Of a stretch of 39,043 nucleotides of DNA, positions 10,551 through 19,251 are shown one piece after another. Within the stretch, counting starts at the first letter, position 1; each line of letters opens with the position of its first letter. This DNA is from Pseudomonas sp. AKS31 (GTDB lineage: Bacteria > Pseudomonadota > Gammaproteobacteria > Pseudomonadales > Pseudomonadaceae): the NCBI RefSeq assembly GCF_023634765.1, contig NZ_JAMLFX010000005.1, positions 283,147 to 322,189 on the forward strand. Reading direction: 5' to 3'. The notes beneath the pieces were generated by a model. The model was not told the origin of the DNA. It saw nothing but the letters and a program-made list of their open reading frames with translations, and made no database searches. Position numbers and translations under genes: made by a program.

Positions 10551-13500
10551 TCAATCAGGAATCCGGCTGCGCAATATCAATCCTGTATCGGACAACCGTT
10601 GTGACATGTCCTTCAGACTGGCGAACGCAATGTCATTCACGCGCTGCCATGCAGGTCGGTGAAGGGAGACTTTGCCGTCACTCGATCGAGTGATCGGTGT
10701 GCGTTGCAGCATGCCTTGTTTGCTGCGGTGGATCAGCGTGTAGCTGTCGCCCGCTTTTTCGAACAGATACATGCCGCGCCTGTACAACAGATTCTCCAGC
10801 GTATCTTCGGTCCAGGTCACCTCGGGTGCCTGAACTTTCAAGCGCAAGTCGGCGCGCAGGAGGTCTGGATTTCCTTGTCTGACAGTGCCACCGGGCGAGC
10901 TGCCGCGTGGGACTTCAATACCCGGATCGACATCCACGCCCAGCTCTTCACCGGCGCCGACTTCATCGATTCGCAAGCCGATTCCCCCCTTCAGTTCACT
11001 GATGCCCAGCAGTCCTCTGAAGGTGTTGGTGTTGTGAGCATCGGTCACTACGATCCATTTTCCGGGGCTGTTGAGGTAGACGTCACCGGTCATGATGTCG
11101 TTGGTCAGGAAGGTGTTCATCATTTGCTCGTCGACGGAGGGCAGCGGTGTTTTCATTTTGTAGCTGGCGGCGCAATCGACCGCCTGAATCCGAACCCCGT
11201 TCGCTCGTGCAACCTGAACCAGTTCCAGTGGGTTGAGTCGACCGGCGGGATCGGTGCCCAGGCTGTTCAAGTAAGTGTGTAAATCCGCAGTCATGTTGCC
11301 GCTGGTGAAGTAGCGGTTCAGTTCCACTTGAGCGAAGTCACTGAGCAGGCCGCGCAGGTAGAGGGTTTTCACGTGTCGGGCCAGAGCCGGCATGTTTTCG
11401 ATCAGAAAACCCATGCTGGCAATGCGATCAAGGGTTTCTCCGACCACCAGCCCGGAGGCACTTTCAAAAACGCCATCGACAAGATCGGCCAGTGGCATCA
11501 GCCGGTTGATCTCGGGTATCACCGGGCGCGCAGGCTGGATGACCCACGGCAGGTTCTTGAAAAAGCCTCGGGCTGAACTTTGCAGAAGTTGGCGTTTGCC
11601 AGCGGCATACAACTCGAACGGATCGTCCATGGCAAAACCGCCGGCACCGTCGGGCTGCAACCGGGCATGGGTTTCGTTGAGGTTCAACGCCCAGGCTTTT
11701 ATCGAACGGCGTACCGACGGTTCGATGTCGAAGGCACTGGTCACCGGGCGTGGGGGCCGCGATGTCGAGGGTTGTGGTTCTTCTGCCGGTTGCACGGGCG
11801 TCTCGGCTGATGCAGGTTCGAAGGTGTCGAGTTCGAGATCCGGAGTGCATTGTTTGCCCATGCACTGGCCGCCACCCTTGAGGCCCAAGGCTGGCATGCG
11901 CTCCCATTCTCCTTCGACATTGAGGCGCACCGGCAGCGCGTGGACAAGCTGGTTGGGGCGCTCCGGGTCGACGATGGCCCAGTCGCCAGTGCCGCGTACG
12001 TTGGCGAAGTAGCGCACATAGTACGGCGCATCGTTCATCAGAATGGCATAGGGCGGATCCGAGTCGAGACGGTAGATGCCGTGAAACTTCCCGGACTCTT
12101 CGCCGAGTGCTGTGCCATCAAGCAACTCGTTGCATTGGTACCGTTCGGGCACCGGAGGCGATAGGGCGTTTTGCGCCGGAATCAGCGTCGTTTCATCGAC
12201 AGTTGGCAGGGTGATGTCGGCATCGTCCGGCACCATGATCGGTGGGTTGTCGGCTTCGGCGGAGGCGTTCAAGGCTTCGCTGTATTCAGCCATTTCGGCG
12301 GCTTCTGCCGCCTCGACCTCGGCGCCAACTTCCAGCATCGGCCCGGTGCCGATCAGCAATGGAAGGTTGAATAACAGGTTGATGCCACTCAGAACCGCAC
12401 CCAGCACACCGGCTTTGCGTTCGGCCCTTGTCTTGCCGTTTTGCGCCTGTTCAATATTCAGACCCATGCTGGCGAGGGTGGCGCCAATAACCGGCAACGC
12501 CAGCGGCCAACCGACAGTGGCCATCGGACCAAATACCTTGAGGCCCGCACTCAGATAGCCGATCCACAGTTTCTTGCGCAGATCGCCATTGGATGTCAGG
12601 GACAGGTGGGCTTCAGCAAACATCGCCTGGCGTGTCGAGTCGCGCAGCCAACTGAATGCATCGTCGCTCAGCACCTGGTTCGTGCGGTTGATCAGGTGAT
12701 GATCTGAGCAGCCCCAGGTGCCCACCAGGCGATTCATCAGATCGGTGATGTTCTCGCTCATGTGCTGACGATCGGCGAGGGCAAAATGCTCGAGGAAGGC
12801 CGCGCGGCGTTTTGCGTCGTTCAGTTGATCCAGCACCCACCAATGCAGGTCCGCCGGCGTTTCCTTGACCACGAACGCCTCGGTCTCACCGGGCAGATAG
12901 ATAATCTGCCGACCGGCAGAGTCGACGATGCGCAGCAATTGCGTGGAGATATGCCCGTCAATGTCGAAGGCGAACACATTCCCCGTTGGCGTGTGGCTCG
13001 CTTGCAGCATGCTCAGGGTGACCGGCCAGTTGACCGGTCCCGCCACGGAGTCCAGCAGCCATTGAAAGTCACTGCGGGTGAGTTGCCCAAGGTCCAGCGC
13101 CTGCACTGCGCGGCTGAGGAGGTTGCATTTTGCCAATGTGCGGAAATCCTCGGCGTGGCTGTTCCAGAAGTCCGTCAGGGTGGCGCTGTAGTGGCCACTG
13201 AAATCCAGGCTCCAGAACGCGTTCAAGACCTCGTTGCCGTGCAGGCGCACCTGGTTTTTTTCGTCGAAGTTCTCGTCCTGCGGACCTTCGCTGTAGAAGC
13301 CACCGTACAGATCGAGCAGGTCGGCGTTGTCTTGGTCGGTGGCGCGAAAACGATGAATGACCAGTTGTGTCAGGGTCATCGATTCGTAGGGTTTTTCGCG
13401 GATGTGCTCCCAGCCGGTAAACGAGCGGGTGCTGCTCTGGGCCGTCTTGAAGCGATGGAAATAAACCTGATCCGGGTCGAGGCTCGACAAGCCTTTTGCT

Positions 13501-13634
13501 TCCAGCAGGTCACCCGCGGCTTGATGGGCGGCGTCCTGCAGGCCGGGGCAGTTCTGCACGACGGTATAGGCGATTCGCTTCAGCGCTGCTTTGTCTGCCG
13601 CGTTCGGCAGAGGGCTTTGTTGGGTGGCGTACAT
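10551..13634 (-). CDS. Toxin A: DUF6543-type toxin-like protein with a partly degenerate TIKI/RRSP-like C-terminal module
   Basis: A 1027-residue protein without signal peptide. Residues 1-340 resemble the DUF6543 (dermonecrotic toxin-type) helical region of Pseudomonas toxins. Hydrophobic stretches at 358-392 and 409-430 (KVFGPMATVGWPLALPVIG; VLGAVLSGINLLFNLPLLIG) may insert into membranes. A linker region (about 500-690) includes a Pro/Ser/Thr-rich part. The module from about 725 to 890 resembles those of toxin B: VVGE with E733, but L735 where the second catalytic His is expected; R761 where LYVEH has Glu; AVDCAASYKM; and VTDAH with H867 retained. A tail domain (about 945-1000, RGMYLFEKAG...LIHRSKQG) is shared with toxin B. 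The ATG has GGAGA upstream. No secretion or immunity gene adjoins it. Toxin activity is inferred from family resemblance only. Confidence 0.7.
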   Translation of the reverse strand: MYATQQSPLPNAADKAALKRIAYTVVQNCPGLQDAAHQAAGDLLEAKGLSSLDPDQVYFHRFKTAQSSTRSFTGWEHIREKPYESMTLTQLVIHRFRATDQDNADLLDLYGGFYSEGPQDENFDEKNQVRLHGNEVLNAFWSLDFSGHYSATLTDFWNSHAEDFRTLAKCNLLSRAVQALDLGQLTRSDFQWLLDSVAGPVNWPVTLSMLQASHTPTGNVFAFDIDGHISTQLLRIVDSAGRQIIYLPGETEAFVVKETPADLHWWVLDQLNDAKRRAAFLEHFALADRQHMSENITDLMNRLVGTWGCSDHHLINRTNQVLSDDAFSWLRDSTRQAMFAEAHLSLTSNGDLRKKLWIGYLSAGLKVFGPMATVGWPLALPVIGATLASMGLNIEQAQNGKTRAERKAGVLGAVLSGINLLFNLPLLIGTGPMLEVGAEVEAAEAAEMAEYSEALNASAEADNPPIMVPDDADITLPTVDETTLIPAQNALSPPVPERYQCNELLDGTALGEESGKFHGIYRLDSDPPYAILMNDAPYYVRYFANVRGTGDWAIVDPERPNQLVHALPVRLNVEGEWERMPALGLKGGGQCMGKQCTPDLELDTFEPASAETPVQPAEEPQPSTSRPPRPVTSAFDIEPSVRRSIKAWALNLNETHARLQPDGAGGFAMDDPFELYAAGKRQLLQSSARGFFKNLPWVIQPARPVIPEINRLMPLADLVDGVFESASGLVVGETLDRIASMGFLIENMPALARHVKTLYLRGLLSDFAQVELNRYFTSGNMTADLHTYLNSLGTDPAGRLNPLELVQVARANGVRIQAVDCAASYKMKTPLPSVDEQMMNTFLTNDIMTGDVYLNSPGKWIVVTDAHNTNTFRGLLGISELKGGIGLRIDEVGAGEELGVDVDPGIEVPRGSSPGGTVRQGNPDLLRADLRLKVQAPEVTWTEDTLENLLYRRGMYLFEKAGDSYTLIHRSKQGMLQRTPITRSSDGKVSLHRPAWQRVNDIAFASLKDMSQRLSDTGLILRSRIPD

Positions 13635-13705
13635 GCTTTCTCCATCCTTGAGAAATGAAGACCGAGCATGGCCGATTCGTTCAAGGGGAGTGCACTACAT
13701 ATGTA
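13635..13705 (-). promoter_or_regulatory. Leader/promoter region of toxin A with palindrome TACATATGTA
   Basis: The palindrome TACATATGTA (13696-13705) lies 62 bp upstream of the toxin A ATG. The leader between them shares TACATATNTA, a GCCATGCT block and a GGARAAAGC ribosome-site block with the leader of toxin B (36692-36764), in the same order and spacing. It is the likely promoter region; no confident -35/-10 pair was identified. Confidence 0.45.
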
Positions 13706-13735
13706 CCGCACATGATCGTTTGAAACGTGTCGGGG

Positions 13736-14440
13736 TCAGCGTCGCGCCACGTCGGAAAAGTAGAACTTGTCGAGGGTGTGCCGCGATTCGGTGTACTCGA
13801 ACTGACGGCCGTCCTGGAGGAAGGTCTGGTTGCTGACCACGATCACATGGCTCTGGCCGTCGAGGTCCAGGTGCAGTTGATCGTCCTTGCTGCGCGGCAC
13901 CGCTTCGATGGTGCGTTGGGCGTAGGCAATCTGTAGCTGCAGGGTCTGCTCGATATGGGCGTAGATCGATTGCTCGGCGATATCGAGGGACAGGCCGGGA
14001 ATCACTTCGCTGACGAAGTGGTTGATGTCGAGGATCACCCGTTTGCCGTCGATCCGCCGCACACGCTTGATCCGGGTGATGAGGCTGCCGGGTTCGGCAT
14101 GGATGTGTTCGAGCAGTGCGCCTTCGAGCGGGATCTGGCTCAGTTCGACCACTTCGGTGCTGACATCGTTGCCCAGGCGCGGGTAGGTCTCCTGGAAACT
14201 GACGATGCCGCCGAGCTGAAATTCGATCGGGTTGGTTGAAAGCACAAAGGTGCCTTTGCCGTGGATTTTCTGCGCAAAGCCGCGTTCCTGAAGCAGTTCG
14301 ATGGCTTTGCGTACCGTGCCTCGGCTGGCCTGATAGCTGTCCATCAGTTCGGTTTCGGAAGGCAGGCGGGCGCCGCGCTCCAGGCGTTCAGTCGTAATGC
14401 TGGCCAGCAGATCGCTATAGATCTGGTTGTATTTGCTCAT
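13736..14440 (-). CDS. treR: Trehalose operon repressor (GntR/HutC family)
   Basis: A 234-residue regulator. Residues 5-70 are a GntR winged helix (LPSETELMDSYQASRGTVRKAIELLQERGFAQKIHGKGTFV motif positions 27-67). Residues about 85-230 are a UTRA effector domain, which in TreR proteins binds trehalose-6-phosphate. It is divergent from treP, with two 16-bp palindromes (ACTCGT-N4-ACGAGT) in the shared intergenic region as its likely operators. The trehalose role follows from the neighbours (TreP, TreC), not from specific residues seen. De-repression by trehalose-6-phosphate is the expected control, known for the family. Confidence 0.88.
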   Translation of the reverse strand: MSKYNQIYSDLLASITTERLERGARLPSETELMDSYQASRGTVRKAIELLQERGFAQKIHGKGTFVLSTNPIEFQLGGIVSFQETYPRLGNDVSTEVVELSQIPLEGALLEHIHAEPGSLITRIKRVRRIDGKRVILDINHFVSEVIPGLSLDIAEQSIYAHIEQTLQLQIAYAQRTIEAVPRSKDDQLHLDLDGQSHVIVVSNQTFLQDGRQFEYTESRHTLDKFYFSDVARR

Positions 14441-14579
14441 GGATAGGCTCGGTGCCGACTGTACTCAAAGCTTCGAACCTTAAGGCCAGGGTAGGGCTTT
14501 GTCCATGTGGACGATGGAAATCACCCTAAGGCAGGGTAGGAAAATTCGCCTTCGGTCTGGCAGGAACATACATAAACAA

Positions 14580-14621
14580 ACTCGTCTGTACGAGTTGTTG
14601 CATTAACTCGTACAGACGAGT
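14580..14621 (+). promoter_or_regulatory. Double TreR operator before treP
   Basis: O1 ACTCGTCTGTACGAGT (14580-14595) and O2 ACTCGTACAGACGAGT (14606-14621) are exact reverse complements of each other. Each is itself a palindrome with 6-bp arms and a 4-bp centre, and their starts are 26 bp apart. O2 fills the space between a possible -35 (TTGCAT, 14598-14603) and -10 (TATTTT, 14621-14626), where a repressor would block RNA polymerase. Further upstream a 17-bp direct repeat (CTAAGGCAGGGTAGG-like, 14478-14495 and 14524-14540) and GTCCATGTGGAC (14501-14512) might be additional regulator sites. Confidence 0.8.
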
Positions 14622-14675
14622 ATTTTTCGCTTCGGCGTGCTGCCAATAACAACAATCCATAGCGGAAGAACTAGC

Positions 14676-16118
14676 ATGAGCCACGACTATCCGAACATCG
14701 CCAGGCAATTGCTGCAAAGCCTCGGCGGCAGTGACAACCTCGAACAGGCCGCCCATTGCGTCACGCGGTTGCGGCTGGCCCTAAAGGATCCGGGCCTGGT
14801 CGATAGCGCCACGCTCAACCAGATCGACCTGGTCAAAGGCTCGTTCTTCACCGGTGGCCTGTATCAGGTCGTCATCGGTCCGGGCGAGGTGGAAAAGGTC
14901 TATGCCGAACTGCGTCGGCAGACCGGCCTCGCAGCGTCGACCATTGCTGACGTCAAACAGAAAAGTACCGAGAAGATCAACGCCATGCAGCGTCTGGTGC
15001 GGGTGTTTTCCGACGTGTTCATGCCGATCCTGCCGGCGCTGATCATTGCCGGCCTGCTGATGGGCATCAACAATCTGCTCGGTGCCAAAGGCATGTTCAT
15101 CGACGGGCAGACCCTGCTCGATGCCTACCCGAAACTCGACGGGTTGTGGAGCCTGATCAATCTGATGGCCAACACCTCGTTCGTGTTTCTGCCAGCGCTG
15201 GTGGGTTGGTCGGCGGCCAAGCGCTTTGGCGGCAGCGAGATCCTCGGCATCGTGCTCGGTCTGATGCTGGTGCACCCGGATCTGCTCAACGCCTGGAACT
15301 ACGGCAAGGCCGTCGCCGGGCTGGACGGGCAGCATCTGCCGTACTTCGACATTCTCGGGTTGTTTCAGGTGGAGAAGGTCGGTTATCAGGGGCAGATCCT
15401 GCCGATTCTGCTCGCCGCCTACGTGATGAGCGTCATCGAAAAATGGCTGCGGGCGCGCGTGCCCAATGCCATTCAATTGCTCGTGGTGCCGATCACCACC
15501 ATCGTCGTCACAGGCGTGCTGGCGCTGGCGGTGATCGGCCCGGTGACCCGCCACCTCGGCATCTTCATCACCGAAGGGCTGGTCATGCTGTTTGATCTGG
15601 CGCCGATGGTGGGCGGCGCGATTTTCGGTTTGCTGTATGCGCCGCTGGTCATCACCGGCATGCACCACATGTTTCTCGCGGTCGACCTGCAGTTGATCTC
15701 GACTCAGGGCGGCACCTTCATCTGGCCGATGATCGTCATGTCCAACCTCGCTCAGGGCAGTGCCGCCCTGGCGGTGTTCTGGATGACCCGTAATGCACGG
15801 GACAAGAGCATGGCGTCGACTTCGGCGATTTCCGCCTACTTCGGTATCACCGAGCCGGCGATGTTCGGCGTCAACCTGCGCTACAAGTTTCCGTTCTATG
15901 CCGCGCTGACCGGTTCGGCGCTGGGCTGCGTGTTCCTGTCGCTGAACAGGATTCAGGCCTCGGCCATCGGCGTCGGTGGTCTGCCGGGGTTCATCTCGAT
16001 CATTCCGCAGTACATCCCGATGTTTGTGCTGGGGATGCTGATTGCCATGCTCGTGCCGTTTGTTCTGACCTGTGCACTGAGCATGAAGATTGTCCGGCCC
16101 GGTTATCGGGTTGCCTGA
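14676..16118 (+). CDS. treP: PTS trehalose-specific EIIBC component
   Basis: A 480-residue inner-membrane transporter that imports trehalose and phosphorylates it to trehalose-6-phosphate. Residues 1-85 are the EIIB domain with phosphorylated Cys28 (HCVTRLRLALKD). From about 105 the EIIC membrane domain follows with about ten hydrophobic segments and the conserved GITEPAMFG motif. It has no EIIA domain; that is supplied by the fusion protein encoded three genes downstream. Start at 14676 (MSHDYPNIARQLL) with GGAAG about 10 nt upstream; an earlier start would run back towards the operator. First gene of the operon, repressed by TreR at the double operator. Confidence 0.93.
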   Translation: MSHDYPNIARQLLQSLGGSDNLEQAAHCVTRLRLALKDPGLVDSATLNQIDLVKGSFFTGGLYQVVIGPGEVEKVYAELRRQTGLAASTIADVKQKSTEKINAMQRLVRVFSDVFMPILPALIIAGLLMGINNLLGAKGMFIDGQTLLDAYPKLDGLWSLINLMANTSFVFLPALVGWSAAKRFGGSEILGIVLGLMLVHPDLLNAWNYGKAVAGLDGQHLPYFDILGLFQVEKVGYQGQILPILLAAYVMSVIEKWLRARVPNAIQLLVVPITTIVVTGVLALAVIGPVTRHLGIFITEGLVMLFDLAPMVGGAIFGLLYAPLVITGMHHMFLAVDLQLISTQGGTFIWPMIVMSNLAQGSAALAVFWMTRNARDKSMASTSAISAYFGITEPAMFGVNLRYKFPFYAALTGSALGCVFLSLNRIQASAIGVGGLPGFISIIPQYIPMFVLGMLIAMLVPFVLTCALSMKIVRPGYRVA

Positions 16119-16121
16119 ACA

Positions 16122-16150
16122 ATCGCTTTCGCGAGCAGGCTCGCTCCCCC
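16122..16150. repeat. Single REP element
   Basis: ATCGCTTTCGCGAGCAGGCT followed by CGCTCCCCC: one half of the Pseudomonas REP motif, 3 nt after the treP stop. It may form a small hairpin that adjusts treP versus treC mRNA levels. Confidence 0.6.
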
Positions 16151-16208
16151 AGTTGATTGCATTTCAATCTGGGCGCGAGCCGTACGGACTTATTGAAGGA
16201 GTTGTGCC

Positions 16209-17858
16209 ATGCAAGACTGGCAGCGTTCGGTGATCTACCAGATCTATCCGAAGAGTTTTCATAGTCACGCCGGCAACCCGACGGGGGATCTGCTCGGTAT
16301 CGTCGCCAAGCTCGACTACCTGCAGTGGCTGGGTGTCGACTGCTTGTGGATCACGCCATTCCTGCGTTCGCCGCAACGTGATAACGGCTATGACATCAGC
16401 GATTACTACGCCATCGACCCGAGCTACGGCAGCATGGCCGACTGCGAGTTGCTGATCGCCGAGGCGGGCAAGCGCGGGATCAAGCTGATGCTCGACATCG
16501 TGGTCAATCACACCTCGATCGAGCACGTGTGGTTTCAACAGGCGCGCAGCAGCCTCGACAACCCTTACCGTGATTTCTACATCTGGCGAGATCAGCCGAA
16601 CAACTGGGAATCCAAGTTTGGCGGTTCCGCCTGGGAGTACGAAGCTCAGACAGGCCAGTATTATCTGCACCTGTTCGACCACACCCAGGCCGACCTGAAT
16701 TGGGACAACCCCAAGGTGCGCGCCGAAGTGTTCCGGATGATGCAGTTCTGGCGGGACAAGGGCGTGGGTGGTTTTCGTCTGGATGTGATCAATCTGATTT
16801 CCAAGCCTGCGGACTTTCCCGAAGACAACAGCGATGGCCGACGCTTCTATACCGACGGGCCGAATGTCCATGCGTACTTGCAGCAGATGCACCGCGAAGT
16901 CTTCGAAGGACACGACCTGATCAATGTCGGCGAGATGTCATCGACCAGCCTCGAACACTGCATTCGCTATTCGAATCCGCAGTCGAAAGAACTGTCGATG
17001 ACCTTCAACTTTCATCACCTGAAAGTCGATTATCCGAACCTGCAAAAGTGGGTACGTGCCGATTTCGATTTCCTTCAGCTCAAGGGGATTCTGTCCGACT
17101 GGCAGACCGGCATGCAGGCCGGTGGCGGCTGGAACGCGCTGTTCTGGTGTAACCACGATCAACCGCGCGTGGTCTCGCGTTTCGGCAATGACGGCGAGCA
17201 CCGCGAACGCTCGGCGAAGATGCTCGGCACCGCGCTGCATTTTTTGCAGGGCACGCCGTTCGTGTATCAGGGCGAAGAGTTGGGCATGACCAATCCGGGG
17301 TTCGAATCGATCGAGCATTATCGCGATGTCGAAACGCTGAACATCTTTCGCCTCAAGCGCGAAGCCGGTAGCAGCGATGCCGACAACATGGCGGCGATCA
17401 TGCAGAAATCCCGTGATAACGGGCGCACCCCGATGCACTGGGACGCTGGGCCGAACGCCGGTTTCAGCAGCGTTGAACCGTGGATCGGAGTGCCGGCCAA
17501 TGCCGCGCAGATCAACGTCGCCCATCAGCTCGACGACCCGGACTCGGTGCTGCATCACTACCGCCGTCTGATCGCGCTGCGCCGCAGCGAATCGTTGATT
17601 ACCGATGGGCTGTACCGACAATTGCTGTCCGAACATCCGCAGGTCTGGGCGTATGTGCGTGAAGGCAGCGCCGAGCGTTTGTTGGTGGTGAACAACTTCT
17701 ACGGGACTACCTGTGAAGTGGAGTTGCCATCGACGGTCATCAGCGAGTCGATGAGCCAGCGCCAGTTGATCAGCAATTATCCGGACGGGCCGTTGCGCAA
17801 GCGCCAGGTGACATTGCGACCTTACGAGTCATTCGTCGTGCACCTGATCGACCCTTGA
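16209..17858 (+). CDS. treC: Alpha,alpha-phosphotrehalase (trehalose-6-phosphate hydrolase)
   Basis: A 549-residue GH13 enzyme that cleaves trehalose-6-phosphate to glucose and glucose-6-phosphate in the cytoplasm. The GH13 motifs are complete: LDIVVNHTS (about 95-103), GFRLDVINL with nucleophile D192, INVGEMSS with acid/base E242, and NHDQPR with D317. Length and N-terminus (DWQRSVIYQIYPKSF) fit TreC; close paralogues such as oligo-1,6-glucosidase are possible by sequence alone, but the PTS context decides. A strong AAGGAG precedes the ATG. It lies 90 bp after treP, separated by a REP element, and is presumably co-transcribed. Confidence 0.93.
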   Translation: MQDWQRSVIYQIYPKSFHSHAGNPTGDLLGIVAKLDYLQWLGVDCLWITPFLRSPQRDNGYDISDYYAIDPSYGSMADCELLIAEAGKRGIKLMLDIVVNHTSIEHVWFQQARSSLDNPYRDFYIWRDQPNNWESKFGGSAWEYEAQTGQYYLHLFDHTQADLNWDNPKVRAEVFRMMQFWRDKGVGGFRLDVINLISKPADFPEDNSDGRRFYTDGPNVHAYLQQMHREVFEGHDLINVGEMSSTSLEHCIRYSNPQSKELSMTFNFHHLKVDYPNLQKWVRADFDFLQLKGILSDWQTGMQAGGGWNALFWCNHDQPRVVSRFGNDGEHRERSAKMLGTALHFLQGTPFVYQGEELGMTNPGFESIEHYRDVETLNIFRLKREAGSSDADNMAAIMQKSRDNGRTPMHWDAGPNAGFSSVEPWIGVPANAAQINVAHQLDDPDSVLHHYRRLIALRRSESLITDGLYRQLLSEHPQVWAYVREGSAERLLVVNNFYGTTCEVELPSTVISESMSQRQLISNYPDGPLRKRQVTLRPYESFVVHLIDP

Positions 17859-17869
17859 CCTTTAACTAA

Positions 17870-19189
<1,320 letters not shown>

Positions 19190-19198
19190 GCGATGCTG

Positions 19199-19217
19199 AT
19201 GGAGCGTCGCGCTCCAT
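19199..19217 (+). other. Perfect hairpin between porin and PTS fusion gene
   Basis: ATGGAGCG (19199-19206), loop TCG, CGCTCCAT (19210-19217): an 8-bp perfect stem starting 9 nt after the porin stop, without a following T-run. It is more likely an mRNA 3'-end stabiliser or processing element that sets the ratio of abundant porin to the downstream enzyme than a terminator. Confidence 0.5.
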
Positions 19218-19251
19218 GGGCACTTCAAAGCACAAAACTGCAGGTGACGTC

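Noticed and set aside
8230..13634. TerD-like gene as immunity partner of toxin A
   Set aside because: It is larger than typical immunity proteins, and an intrinsic terminator at 10366-10390 separates the two genes; nothing links them functionally.
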